Source of the DNA: Bradyrhizobium rifense
Lineage (GTDB): Bacteria > Pseudomonadota > Alphaproteobacteria > Rhizobiales > Xanthobacteraceae
DNA length: 64,000 bases
Direction of reading: 5' to 3'
Assembly: GCF_008123425.1 (NCBI RefSeq)
Contig: NZ_VSSS01000012.1
Coordinates: forward strand, 1 to 64,000
The position numbers and the translations under genes are program-made. Shown piece by piece: positions 51,798 through 60,588 of this stretch (the stretch's first letter is position 1; every line of letters begins with the position of its first letter). Below the pieces are notes generated by a model. It saw nothing but the letters and a program-made list of their open reading frames with translations, did no database searches and was not told the DNA's origin.

Positions 51798-52817
51798 ATG
51801 GCGGGGCAGCGCGACTACGAGATCTTTGAGGCCGGCGACGTCGCGCTTCAATCCGGTGCCTTCTTCCCCGCGATGAAGCTTGCCTACCAGACCTATGGCA
51901 CGCTGAGCCCGGCCGAAGACAATGTCATCCTCTATCCGACCTCGTTCAGCGCGCAGCATTTTGACACCGAGTGGTTGATCGGGCCTGACGGCGTGCTCGA
52001 TCCCACGCGCTATTTCATCATCATCCCGAATCTGTTCGGCAACGGCTTGTCGTCATCGCCGTCGAACTCTGGCAACGGGCCGTTCCCGCAACTCACTTAT
52101 CACGACACGATTGCGGTCCAGCATCAGCTGCTGACCGAACGCTTCGGCATCACAAGACTCGCGCTTGTCTATGGCTGGTCGATGGGCGGCATGCAGGCCT
52201 ATCACTGGGCGGCGCTGCACCCCGACATGGTCGAGCGTGCCGCAGTGGTCTGTGGCAGCGCGCGCTGTGCGCCCTATAATCACGTGTTTCTCGAAAGCGT
52301 GAAGGCGGCGCTGACCGGCGATCCCGCCTTTCGCGATGGTCGCTTCGTCGAAAGGCCCGTTGCCGGCTATCGCGCCATGGGGCGCGTCTATGCCGGCTGG
52401 GCGATGTCGCACGGCTTTTATCGCGACGAGATCTGGCGCGAAGCCGGTTTCACCTCGCTGGAGGACTATCTCGTCCGCGCCTGGGACGCTGCGTTCGCCC
52501 GGCGCGACGCCAACGATCTCTTGGCGCAGGTCGGGATCTGGCAGCGCGGCGATATCAGCGCTTGCGCGGCCTACGACGGCGATTTCGATCGTGCGCTGGC
52601 AGCAATCAAGGCGCACATGCTGCTGATGCCGGGCGCGACCGATCGCTATTTCGACGTCCGCGACAACGAGGACGAGCTCGGCAAGCTGGTCAACGCGAAA
52701 TCGGCGGTGCTGCATCCGATCCCGTCGCTGCATGGTCATCGCGCCGGCAACCCCGTCAACAATCGGCACGACAAGGCCTTCCTCAAGGCCGAGATCGCAG
52801 CCCTTCTCAGCAAGTAA
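51798..52817 (+). CDS. MetX-like alpha/beta-hydrolase
   Basis: 339 residues of the homoserine acetyltransferase-like branch of alpha/beta-hydrolases. The nucleophile is S128 in GWSMGGMQAYHW, with the acid in GATDRYFDV and the histidine in SLHGHRAGNP. The start is the ATG at 51798 with GGGAG; the open frame runs on upstream through the inverted repeat. Family members labelled MetX often have other acyl-transfer or hydrolase roles, and no methionine genes are near. It is followed 15 bases later by a desaturase, so a lipid substrate is possible. Confidence 0.82.
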   Translation: MAGQRDYEIFEAGDVALQSGAFFPAMKLAYQTYGTLSPAEDNVILYPTSFSAQHFDTEWLIGPDGVLDPTRYFIIIPNLFGNGLSSSPSNSGNGPFPQLTYHDTIAVQHQLLTERFGITRLALVYGWSMGGMQAYHWAALHPDMVERAAVVCGSARCAPYNHVFLESVKAALTGDPAFRDGRFVERPVAGYRAMGRVYAGWAMSHGFYRDEIWREAGFTSLEDYLVRAWDAAFARRDANDLLAQVGIWQRGDISACAAYDGDFDRALAAIKAHMLLMPGATDRYFDVRDNEDELGKLVNAKSAVLHPIPSLHGHRAGNPVNNRHDKAFLKAEIAALLSK

Positions 52818-52832
52818 TGCAGGCATCCGATC

Positions 52833-53780
52833 ATGACTGACGCGACTGTTTCAGAGCCCGGCCATCGCCTGAAGCCGCTGAGCCCGGCCATCCTGCGTGA
52901 ACTATCGGTGCGCTCGAACCTCAGGGGTGCGGCGCAAAGCCTCGGTCATTACGGCATGATCGTGCTGGTGGGCGTGCTGATCTGGATGGTGTCGTCGCGC
53001 TATGGCGTGCTCTGGGCGCTGCCGCTGATGCCGGCGCAGGGCTATCTCGTCGCCTTCCTGTTCATGGCGGTGCATGAGACGGCGCACAAGACCGCATTCA
53101 GGAGTCGCGGCCTCAATCTTGCGGTCGGCTATCTCTCGGCCTTCATCATCGGCTTGCCATACGAATATTACTGCCTGTTCCACTGGGACCATCATCGCTA
53201 CACCCAGGATCCGGCGAAGGACCCGGAGCTGATCGTCGGCGTGAAGCCGACATCCGATACGCAACTCGCGATCGCCTACAGCGGATTGCTCCAGGTTGCC
53301 GGCCGCCTCCGGCTGATGCTCGGCCATGCCATCACCGGCAAAGTGGTCGTGCCCTGGATCCCCGAGAACAGGCGCGTCACTATCGTGACTGAGGCGCGAA
53401 TCTATGTCGCGTCCTACGCGTTGCTGCTCGCATTGTCGCTGTGGTTCTCGTCTGCGCTGCTGCTGTGGGTCTGGATCGTGCCGCTGATGATCGGGCAATT
53501 CTTCCTGCGGCCTTATCTCTACGCCGAGCACACCGGCTGCGAGCGCACCCGCAGCGCGTTTCAGAACACCCGCACGACCTACACTGGGGCGATCGTCAAA
53601 TGGATTGCGTGGAACATGCCCTACCACGTCGAGCACCACGCCTATCCCTCGATCCCGTTTCACGCGCTACCGAAGCTGAACGGAATCGTCGATGGCGAAA
53701 TCGTCTATCGCGGACGCGGCTATATCAGAACGACGCGCGAGACCTGGGCCTGGTTTCGCCGGCATCGCAAGAGCGCTTAA
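52833..53780 (+). CDS. Membrane fatty-acid desaturase
   Basis: 315 residues. The three histidine boxes that bind the diiron centre are complete: HETAHKTAF, HWDHHRY and YHVEHHAYP. Four hydrophobic helices place it in the inner membrane. It belongs to the acyl-lipid desaturase/hydroxylase superfamily, which also includes carotenoid and alkane enzymes, so the substrate is not fixed. It is directly downstream of the MetX-like gene and ends at a bidirectional hairpin. Confidence 0.88.
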   Translation: MTDATVSEPGHRLKPLSPAILRELSVRSNLRGAAQSLGHYGMIVLVGVLIWMVSSRYGVLWALPLMPAQGYLVAFLFMAVHETAHKTAFRSRGLNLAVGYLSAFIIGLPYEYYCLFHWDHHRYTQDPAKDPELIVGVKPTSDTQLAIAYSGLLQVAGRLRLMLGHAITGKVVVPWIPENRRVTIVTEARIYVASYALLLALSLWFSSALLLWVWIVPLMIGQFFLRPYLYAEHTGCERTRSAFQNTRTTYTGAIVKWIAWNMPYHVEHHAYPSIPFHALPKLNGIVDGEIVYRGRGYIRTTRETWAWFRRHRKSA

Positions 53781-53790
53781 GCTCAACGCA

Positions 53791-53825
53791 AAACTCCGGC
53801 CGCAGCGCGACCGGAGCTTTGTTGT
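53791..53825. terminator. Shared terminator hairpin between convergent genes
   Basis: CTCCGGCCGC and GCGACCGGAG make a stem with one mismatch. TTTGTTG follows on the plus strand and TTTTG on the minus strand. It lies between the desaturase stop and the convergent small secreted protein. Confidence 0.7.
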
Positions 53826-53837
53826 GAAGGCACGATA

Positions 53838-54080
53838 TCAGTAGATGCCGTAGGCGCAGACATTCACGACGCGAACGCGCATGCCGTGGCGGGTCGGGAC
53901 GACGCGCTCCTGGTAGCAGTTGCTGACGCCGGTGTTGACGTAGAGACCGCCATAACCGAAGCCCCAGCCGGGACCCCAGTGGTGGAAGCCGTGGGCCGAC
54001 GCAGCGGTGGGCGCGAGGGCGGCAGCGCCGAGCGAGCCGGCGGCGATCAGACCAAGTGCAAGCTTGCGAAACATTCTCAT
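53838..54080 (-). CDS. Small secreted glycine/tryptophan-rich protein
   Basis: 80 residues: a signal peptide (LALGLIAAGSLGAAALAPTAASA) and a mature part of about 50 residues beginning HGFHHWGPGWGFGYGG. It ends with two cysteines (NCYQERVV, NVCAYGIY) that could form a disulfide. Small periplasmic proteins like this are abundant in Bradyrhizobium and are sometimes called sulfur-globule-like because of their composition. The function is unknown. Confidence 0.75.
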   Translation of the reverse strand: MRMFRKLALGLIAAGSLGAAALAPTAASAHGFHHWGPGWGFGYGGLYVNTGVSNCYQERVVPTRHGMRVRVVNVCAYGIY

Positions 54081-54211
54081 TCTCCAGTGTGGCGCGAGGC
54101 CGTTGTTGTGTCCCTGCTTCTCGGTCGGGCCGAAGCGTAATTGCGTTCACACGGAGGAGGGAGAATCGTGTTTCAGGATTGTTTCGTCGGTTGCGGCGAG
54201 GTGCGCCGCCG

Positions 54212-55192
54212 TCAGGCTTTCCGCGCCGTGCGATAGCGTGCGGCCATCGCCTGCGTCATCTCGGCCATCTTCTCGCGGAGATCGGCGGGCTCCAACACCT
54301 CGGCCTCGGACCCGAGCCGCAGCAATTCGGCTGCGGCATGCCACGACGTCTTCCCGGTCGGCACCCTTGCGATGCGCCAGCCGTCGGCATCGATCGTTTC
54401 TTCGATCTGCGTGCGCGCCCTGACGTAAGGCTGGCTCAGCGCATCGAGCAGTTTTACGCCGAGTGGTGAGAGCCGCACGGTCGCGATGTTCGGGTGCATC
54501 TCGGCCTCGAGCCGCAGCGTCGCATCCTGCCAGTAGGCGGCGAGATCGAAATCGGCGGGACGATCGAAGCGGTCGTCGAGCGCCGTGCAGTCGAGCACGC
54601 GCGCGATGCGATAGGTGCGCACGCTACCGTCGACCTGGCCTGCGAGATACCAGCTGCCGCCCTTCAGCACGAGGCCGAGCGGGGCGACACGGCGCTGCTT
54701 CTCGGCGCGCCAGCTCTGATAGCGGATTTTGATGAGTGTCCCGCGCAGAGCGGCGCCCGCAATTGCGCGCAGATGTCTTGGCTCGTCCGTCTCGCCGAAC
54801 CAACCGGGCGCGTCGAGGTAAAAACGCTGCTGCATCCGGCCGGCATCTTCGCGCAAGTTCGCGGGCAGCGCCGCCATCAGCTTGTTCTGTGCGGCGATCA
54901 TCGCGGCATCCAGCCCCAGCGCCGCCGCCGGGCCCGGCAATCCCGCCAGGAACAGCGCGCCCGCTTCGCTCTGCGACAGCCCGTTGAGGCGCACGCGATA
55001 GCCGTCGAGCAGGCGGTAGCCGCCTTCTGCGCCGCGGTCGGCATAAACGGGGACGCCGGATGCCGCGAGCGCATCGATGTCGCGATAGATCGTGCGTACC
55101 GAGACCTCGCAGGCCTCGGCAAGTTCGGGCGCGGTGACCTGCCCCTTGGCCTGAAGGGTGGTGAGGATCGACAGCATCCGGCTCGCGCGCAT
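54212..55192 (-). CDS. WYL-domain transcriptional regulator (YafY type)
   Basis: 326 residues. The N-terminal HTH_11 domain reads ASRMLSILTTLQAKGQVTAPELAEACEVSVRTIYRDIDAL. The WYL domain is at about 145-225, with IRYQSWRAEKQRRVAPLGLVLKGGSWYLAG. Proteins of this type sense small ligands or nucleic acids through the WYL fold. It is divergent from a GST gene; the 13-bp perfect inverted repeat 11 bases from its start is the probable operator, implying control of both genes. Confidence 0.9.
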   Translation of the reverse strand: MRASRMLSILTTLQAKGQVTAPELAEACEVSVRTIYRDIDALAASGVPVYADRGAEGGYRLLDGYRVRLNGLSQSEAGALFLAGLPGPAAALGLDAAMIAAQNKLMAALPANLREDAGRMQQRFYLDAPGWFGETDEPRHLRAIAGAALRGTLIKIRYQSWRAEKQRRVAPLGLVLKGGSWYLAGQVDGSVRTYRIARVLDCTALDDRFDRPADFDLAAYWQDATLRLEAEMHPNIATVRLSPLGVKLLDALSQPYVRARTQIEETIDADGWRIARVPTGKTSWHAAAELLRLGSEAEVLEPADLREKMAEMTQAMAARYRTARKA

Positions 55193-55202
55193 GATGTCTT
55201 AA

Positions 55203-55233
55203 ACCATACCTGACACATGATGTCAGGTATGGT
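55203..55233. promoter_or_regulatory. Perfect 13-bp inverted repeat, WYL regulator operator
   Basis: ACCATACCTGACA at 55203-55215 and TGTCAGGTATGGT at 55221-55233 are exact complements around CATGA. It sits between the divergent WYL regulator (start 55192) and GST (start 55280). The core CTGACA...TGTCAG is similar in kind to the dyad near the second WYL gene at 62721. Confidence 0.8.
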
Positions 55234-55279
55234 CGGCTACAAGCGCGTCCATCGCAAGCCGGCCCAAGGGAGATCCGCC

Positions 55280-55924
55280 ATGACCGATCCGAACCGCATC
55301 ACGCTGTATTATTCGCCGCAGAGCCGGGCCACCGGCACGCGCGTGTTGCTGGAGGAGCTCGGCGCGCCCTACGACCTTCACGTCCTCAACATGAAGGCCG
55401 GCGAGCAGCGGCAGCCCGCCTATCTCGCCATCAATCCGCTCGGCAAGGTGCCGGCGGTCCGCCATGGCGAGGCGCTGGTGACCGAGCAGGTCGCGATCAC
55501 CATCTATCTCGCCGATCTGTTTCCGCAGGCGGGGCTGACGCCCGCGCTCAAAGATCCGCTGCGCGGTCCCTATTTGCGCTGGACCGCCTACTACGGCTCC
55601 TCCTTCGAGCCCGCGCTGATCGACAAGTTCATGCAGCGCGAACCTGCGCCGATCACGCAGTCGCCCTACGCCGATTACGACACCATGCTGGGCGCCCTCG
55701 AGACGCAATTGTCGAAGGGGCCGTATCTGCTCGGCGAGCGGATGACGGCTGCCGATATCTTGTGGGGTGTTGCATTCAGCTGGACGATGATGTTCGGTAT
55801 CGTGCCGAAGAAGGATGTTTTCGTCCGCTATGCCGAACGCATGACCTCGCGGCCCGCATTCCAGCGCATCAATGCGGCGGATGACGAGATGGCGGCGCAG
55901 CATGCTGCTGCTGTTGGGGGTTGA
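55280..55924 (+). CDS. Glutathione S-transferase
   Basis: 214 residues with a thioredoxin-like N-terminal domain (LYYSPQSRATGTRVLLEELGAPYDL; the Ser near position 13 may activate glutathione), NPLGKVPAVRHGEALVTEQVAI, and an all-helical C-terminal domain. It is likely a cytoplasmic detoxification enzyme controlled by the divergent WYL regulator. The start at 55280 has AAGGGAGA; the open frame reaches upstream into the operator. Confidence 0.88.
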   Translation: MTDPNRITLYYSPQSRATGTRVLLEELGAPYDLHVLNMKAGEQRQPAYLAINPLGKVPAVRHGEALVTEQVAITIYLADLFPQAGLTPALKDPLRGPYLRWTAYYGSSFEPALIDKFMQREPAPITQSPYADYDTMLGALETQLSKGPYLLGERMTAADILWGVAFSWTMMFGIVPKKDVFVRYAERMTSRPAFQRINAADDEMAAQHAAAVGG

Positions 55925-55952
55925 GCGATTCACGTTGCAGATGACGAAGCCA

Positions 55953-56375
55953 ATGCACACCACCAACTGCTTCAACACCTTCATCCAGGTTGCTGAAGAC
56001 TGTCCTGCGCGTACTGGCGAGGAACCGCTGCTGCGTGCGGGAAAGCCGACGGTGGCGTGCCTGCAATACGGGATGATCGCCAAGGCACCCTACAAATACA
56101 CGTCCGACGATGTGATCTTCGCGACGTCTGCCGCGGGACGCGCGCTCGATATGAAGGCGACGAAAACGGAGAAGCATGCGGCCCGTGAAGTGTTCTTCTC
56201 CCGGGGGCAGGCGTGCATGAGGGCGTCGAGCCTGGGCAAGCGCTTCGGCTGGGGCGTTCATGCCGACAGTGAGGGCCGGATCGCGATCTACGCCGTCGAC
56301 AGCAAACGCTATCAAGCGCTCGTCCGCGATCCCGTGCTCACGCAAGTGCGCGCGATGCGGTCGAAGCGGGCGTGA
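55953..56375 (+). CDS. DUF6157 family protein
   Basis: About 140 residues starting HTTNCFNTFIQVAEDCPA and containing PYKYTSDDVIF and FFSRGQACMRASSLGKRFGWGVH, the DUF6157 pattern. It is cytoplasmic, with conserved basic and aromatic residues. The function is unknown. It follows the GST gene by 28 bases and shares its control. An ATG at 55941 is also possible. It meets the enoyl-CoA hydratase gene tail to tail with no spacing. Confidence 0.78.
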   Translation: MHTTNCFNTFIQVAEDCPARTGEEPLLRAGKPTVACLQYGMIAKAPYKYTSDDVIFATSAAGRALDMKATKTEKHAAREVFFSRGQACMRASSLGKRFGWGVHADSEGRIAIYAVDSKRYQALVRDPVLTQVRAMRSKRA

Positions 56376-57161
56376 TCAGAATTTTGGCGGCCGCTTCTCC
56401 GCGAACGCCTTGATGCCTTCCTTGATCTCGTCGCCGCGCATGCTGTCGCGGTGGCGCTGATCGGCGGCGGCCTCATCCAGCTCGCCGCGGGCGAATTCGT
56501 TGATGGCGCGCTTCATACCGCGCATGGCCTGCGGCGCGTTTCCGGCGAGGATGTTGGCGAGCTTGTCGACTTCCTCGTCGAGTGTTTCCACCGGCACCAT
56601 GGCGGTGAGATAGCCGATCCGCAGCATCTCCGGCGCACTGATCTTCTGTGCAGTGAGAAACAGCTTCTTGGCGTTGTCGACGCCGAGCCGCGTCACGTAG
56701 CGTTTGATGCCGCTCCTGTAATAGTGCAGCCCGAGCCGCGCCGCCGGCATGAACATTTCGGCGGTGTCGACGCCGATACGGAAATCGCAGGCCAGCGCGA
56801 GGTCGGTTGAGCCGCCATAGACGCCGCCATTGAGCCGGCAGATCGTCGGCACGCCGAGGTCCTCCAGCCGGTTGACGACGATCTCGAAGGCCGAGCCCGC
56901 GCTCTGTTGCTCGTTGGCGCTCACCGCCCGATCGGCGACCGAATTGAGATCGTAGCCCGCGGAGAAGGCGCGTCCCGTGCCGGTCAGGACCAGCACGCGG
57001 ATATCAGGATCGGCCTCGACCCGGTCGAACAGCTTGACCAGTTCGCCGAGATCCTCCGCCTGAAGCCGGTTGAGATGCTTGGGCCGGTTCAAGCGAACGG
57101 TGGCGCGCGCACCATCGATTTCGAGCACGGGGCCGCTGGCCGCGTCGGCTGTGTCCGACAT
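56376..57161 (-). CDS. Enoyl-CoA hydratase/isomerase family protein
   Basis: About 261 residues of the crotonase fold. The oxyanion-hole segments are GRAFSAGYDLNSV and CRLNGGVYGGSTDLALACDFRI. The Glu residues used by true hydratases are not clearly both present at the expected places, so it may be an isomerase or hydrolase of the family. It acts on acyl-CoA thioesters in the cytoplasm. The start at 57161 has GGAG; another ATG lies four codons upstream. It begins 12 bases past the channel gene on the same strand. Confidence 0.85.
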   Translation of the reverse strand: MSDTADAASGPVLEIDGARATVRLNRPKHLNRLQAEDLGELVKLFDRVEADPDIRVLVLTGTGRAFSAGYDLNSVADRAVSANEQQSAGSAFEIVVNRLEDLGVPTICRLNGGVYGGSTDLALACDFRIGVDTAEMFMPAARLGLHYYRSGIKRYVTRLGVDNAKKLFLTAQKISAPEMLRIGYLTAMVPVETLDEEVDKLANILAGNAPQAMRGMKRAINEFARGELDEAAADQRHRDSMRGDEIKEGIKAFAEKRPPKF

Positions 57162-57173
57162 TCTTGTCTCCAT

Positions 57174-58391
57174 TTACTTGTTTTCGAGCGTGCGGCGCTT
57201 CGCTTCGGCGTCGATCGTCTCGGCGAGGTCTGGGTGCCGCGCCATCAGCACGCGGAAGTCGACGAGGTCGAGCACCAGCAGCCGAGACACTTTCGTGGTC
57301 GAGACATTGGCGCCGCGCATGTTGTTGCCGAGCAGCGCCATCTCGCCGAAGAAGGCTCCCTCGCCGAGCTGAACCTTCTTGCCGGGGAGGTCGACCTCGA
57401 CTGCGCCGGCGGCGATGAAATACATGCAGTCGCCCTGCGCGCCCTTGCGGATGATCATGGTGCGCGCCGGCAGCTCCATGGTGCGCAGCATGTGGGTGAC
57501 GTCGGCGATGGCTGCGGGGCCCAGCGCCGCGAAGAACGGCACCTTGCTGACCGATTCCCAGGTCTTGAGGAAGTTGTCGCGACGTGTCTCCGCCGCGAAT
57601 CCGGTCGCCAGAATACCGGTCCAGAGGCCGAACACGCCGAGACCGGAGATCATCACCAGCGCCGCGACCATGCGGCCGAGCGGCGTGACCGGCACGACAT
57701 CGCCATAGCCGGTCGTGGTCAGCGTGACGACCGCCCACCACAGCGCGGCAGGGACGCTGCCGAACGTCTGCGGCTGCACGTCCCGCTCCAGAAAATATTC
57801 GGCGACCGAGGCCAGGAAGACCACCATCAGGAAGATCACGAGCACGCTGAGCAGCGGCCCCGATTCCAGCACCAGCACACGGCGGAGCTGGCGCAGGCCG
57901 GGAATGCCCGGCACCACCTTCAGCACCCAGAGCACGCTCAGCAGCCAGGCGGTCTTGGGCTCGGCGCCGAGGACCAGGGCGACCGGCACGGCCAGCGCCC
58001 CCAAGGCGTCGACCAGCCCGGCGGAGGAGGACATATAGAGGCCCAGCCGCCCCTGCCGCGCCATGTGGCGCAGCCGGACCAGCCATTCGAACACGAAATA
58101 GACCAGACAGGCCCACAGCAGGAAATCGACCCAGCGATGGGCCGCCTCGTAGGCCGGATCGAGCGTCAGCAACACCATGCTGACCACGCCGACGGTCACG
58201 GCCACATAGGCCGCCTTGGTCATGTTGCGGCCGGCCGTGGCGGCCACGAACTGGGCCAGAGCGGGAAACATCGGCTTGGACATGCGGAATGGCGGCTCGA
58301 TCTTGGTGCTCGCGGTCCCGGGCTGGGACTTCGGCGCCAAAGTGCCCGCCCGCACCGGAGCCGTCAACGACGGGGCGGGCAGCCGGACCAT
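57174..58391 (-). CDS. Cyclic-nucleotide-gated potassium channel (MloK1-like)
   Basis: Up to 405 residues, close to MlotiK1 of Mesorhizobium (355 residues). Six membrane helices at about 55-245 include the selectivity filter TTTGYGD. The C-terminal cyclic nucleotide-binding domain (about 280-395) has FFGEMALLGNNMRGANVST, with the conserved Glu and Arg that hold the ligand. It lacks the dense S4 charge of voltage channels. The start is uncertain; ATGs at 58283 or 58271 would give a length nearer the family norm. It fits a cAMP signalling network to which the cyclase at 36120 could contribute. Confidence 0.88.
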   Translation of the reverse strand: MVRLPAPSLTAPVRAGTLAPKSQPGTASTKIEPPFRMSKPMFPALAQFVAATAGRNMTKAAYVAVTVGVVSMVLLTLDPAYEAAHRWVDFLLWACLVYFVFEWLVRLRHMARQGRLGLYMSSSAGLVDALGALAVPVALVLGAEPKTAWLLSVLWVLKVVPGIPGLRQLRRVLVLESGPLLSVLVIFLMVVFLASVAEYFLERDVQPQTFGSVPAALWWAVVTLTTTGYGDVVPVTPLGRMVAALVMISGLGVFGLWTGILATGFAAETRRDNFLKTWESVSKVPFFAALGPAAIADVTHMLRTMELPARTMIIRKGAQGDCMYFIAAGAVEVDLPGKKVQLGEGAFFGEMALLGNNMRGANVSTTKVSRLLVLDLVDFRVLMARHPDLAETIDAEAKRRTLENK

Positions 58392-58451
58392 CCGTCCGGA
58401 TCAGGGCGCAGATGCTTGGTCCAAGGGCTAGGAAGGTGCCGGGCTTGCTGG

Positions 58452-58670
58452 CTATTTGAAATGTGGAGGTTCGTCATAGCCGCGGCGGCTGCTCGGGAAC
58501 AGCAGCATCATGAGGCCGACGCCGACGACCACGGAGAACCCCGCTCCCAGCGCCAGTGCCACATAACCTTCCGTCGGGATCGGGTCGCCCCCGACCGACA
58601 TGGCCGAGTAGGCGAAGTAACCAACCGCAACCAGTATTCCCAGCAAGATGATGAGAAGGAGTAGACGCAT
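58452..58670 (-). CDS. Small hypothetical membrane protein
   Basis: 72 residues with two helices: LLLLIILLGILVAVGYFAYSA at the start and ALALGAGFSVVVGVGLMMLLF. It ends with a short basic tail (RRGYDEPPHFK). The start at 58670 is preceded by GGAGAA. The frame extends another ten codons upstream without a site. It has no recognised family. It lies on the same strand as the channel gene. Confidence 0.65.
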   Translation of the reverse strand: MRLLLLIILLGILVAVGYFAYSAMSVGGDPIPTEGYVALALGAGFSVVVGVGLMMLLFPSSRRGYDEPPHFK

Positions 58671-58790
58671 GGTGCGTTCTCCGGTTGTGCTGGGAGCCAA
58701 CGGTTGCGGCCGGGAAACGGTTCCAGGGGCGGCAAGCCACGATTCGCCAAAAGCAGGCGAGCACCCGACATCAAGGCGCGAATCGATAGG

Positions 58791-60239
58791 TCAGGCACTC
58801 TGAGCTGTCTTCACCACCACCACGTTGCTGTCTTCGGGCGGGGGAAGGGCGGCAGGGATGGTCGCCTTTTCGATTTCGCTGGCGTGGCGCTTGAGGTAAT
58901 CGCGGCGCATCCCGATCTCGTCGCGGACGAATTCGTAGCCGAGCTTGAAGGTATCGAGCCCGTCGGTACTGATCGTGCCGTCACGCAAGCCGATTACCGC
59001 GCCGCGCAAGATGCCCTCGAGCTCGTCCTGCAGGCATTCGAGCTGATCCAGCGAATGGGCGTGCTCGATCTGCTCGCCGATATCGAGGATGGCGGTGGAG
59101 AGCTCGCTCGCCTTCTCCGGCGCGACGCGGGTGATCTTGGCGTAGATCGCGGCGAAGATCGAGCCGATGACGCTGAGCGCAGCGGCGCCCAGATACATCA
59201 TATCGCTGTACTTATCCATGAACGACTTGGTGTCGTCGTTGATGTAGTCGGCGGCGCCCTGATGCGCCATCACGTAGGCGTCCTTCTCGACGGAGGCCGG
59301 TTCGATATGGGTGGCAAAGCCGCTGTCGAGCCCGAGCGCGGACTTGTTCTCGTAGACGATGCGCGCGAGGTCGCCGGCGGTGGTCGCCGACATCTTGGAT
59401 TGTGCAACCAAGAGCCATTCAAGCCCGATCGTGTCGAGATCGTCGTCGGGAATCTCGGGCGACGCGGACAGCGTGCCGGCTGTCAGCGTCTCGTCGGAAA
59501 TGCCTGGGAATTTGCGCGCCAGGGCCTTGGCTTCGTCGATTGCATTGAGCGTGAAGCCGCCGCGCTTGGCGACCTGCTCATAAGCCTTGTCGCGCACGGC
59601 CTTGGAGGCGTGGACGACGGCAATGACCGCACCAAAGCCGCTGGCCGGCGCGAACAGCTTGTCCAGCGTCGCGCCCTGCGGCGCCATCTGGATCTTCGCG
59701 GCGTCGGGGCTGTCGGCGGGAATGTCGAGGATGCTGCGGACGAAGGCGAGGGACGACTCATTCTCGGCGAGAACGGCGACCTTCTTCTTTTTGAGCTCGG
59801 CGAGCGACTTGATCTTCTTGTTGCCGGGGCCGAGCAGCAGCACGAGATCGTGCTCGAGGATCGCGAGCGTGCGCGCCCGCAGCGGCACCTTGGCGTCGGT
59901 GCGCAGGACGGCAAGATCGGCCTGCCTGCGATCGAACTGCGCGAGCGCCTTGGCGTTGTCGGCGTTGTTGACGATCTTGATCCGGAAACGCGAGGCGGTG
60001 TTCTTCAGCAGTGTGGCGAGCTTGGTCGCGAACAGTGCTTCGTCGCTGTTGGGAGCGCCGACGGCAAAGGTCAGCGTCTCCGAATTGTGCAACCAGGTGC
60101 GCCCGGCCCAGACGGTGGCAAGCGACAGCAGCAGGGTCAGCACGACATACAGCAGGACCTGCTGCTGGTTGGTCTTGATCACCTTGGGACGCCGTGGCGG
60201 CGGAAGCTCGGTCGACGAGGTCGGGCCTTCAGCACTCAT
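58791..60239 (-). CDS. Membrane-anchored TAXI-family solute receptor
   Basis: 482 residues. A cytoplasmic proline-rich start is followed by one helix (about 28-46), then a TAXI-type solute-binding domain (about 55-340, with ETLTFAVGAPNSDEALFATKLATLL and KKKKVAVLAENESSLAF). A second helix (MYLGAAALSVIGSIFAAIYAKI) and a 110-residue cytoplasmic helical tail come next. Standard TAXI receptors are free periplasmic proteins working with a fused TRAP permease; here no permease gene is present and the receptor is anchored twice. A sensor role is possible. Confidence 0.82.
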   Translation of the reverse strand: MSAEGPTSSTELPPPRRPKVIKTNQQQVLLYVVLTLLLSLATVWAGRTWLHNSETLTFAVGAPNSDEALFATKLATLLKNTASRFRIKIVNNADNAKALAQFDRRQADLAVLRTDAKVPLRARTLAILEHDLVLLLGPGNKKIKSLAELKKKKVAVLAENESSLAFVRSILDIPADSPDAAKIQMAPQGATLDKLFAPASGFGAVIAVVHASKAVRDKAYEQVAKRGGFTLNAIDEAKALARKFPGISDETLTAGTLSASPEIPDDDLDTIGLEWLLVAQSKMSATTAGDLARIVYENKSALGLDSGFATHIEPASVEKDAYVMAHQGAADYINDDTKSFMDKYSDMMYLGAAALSVIGSIFAAIYAKITRVAPEKASELSTAILDIGEQIEHAHSLDQLECLQDELEGILRGAVIGLRDGTISTDGLDTFKLGYEFVRDEIGMRRDYLKRHASEIEKATIPAALPPPEDSNVVVVKTAQSA

Positions 60240-60588
60240 GGCAGCACTGGCCTTATTCCTAGGGTGGCGGGCGGCACGGCCATCGCCGGCGGCACGCTCG
60301 AAAAATTCGTAAGCGTCTGAAAAAAGAACGATATTCCTCTACCTGAGGATGATAGCGCTCCAGCGGGAGAATGCAAATTCCGCGCCGAAGGTAACCTTAC
60401 CCAACCAATCCGCGTCGTTTGGTCATGCTATCACCGTTTAGCCACAGTTGGCGATTTTCCAGTTCCCCCGGCTGCATTCCGTCGCGGGAGATGTCATAAA
60501 TCAGCAGTCCCTATGATCTGACGGGTCCAACAAGAAGTTGCGCTGAACGCTCCATTTTTTTCTTTTTAAGTCAACGAGGGCGTCAGCT
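60240..60588. other. Divergent gap without recognised gene
   Basis: 349 bases between the TAXI receptor gene and the DUF3307 gene. It should contain both promoters. It has AT-rich runs before each start but no recognised site, RNA or repeat. Confidence 0.4.

Noticed and set aside
58704..60320. Open frame of 538 codons on the plus strand
   Set aside because: It lies opposite the TAXI receptor gene, which has clear helices and a binding domain. No start site fits.
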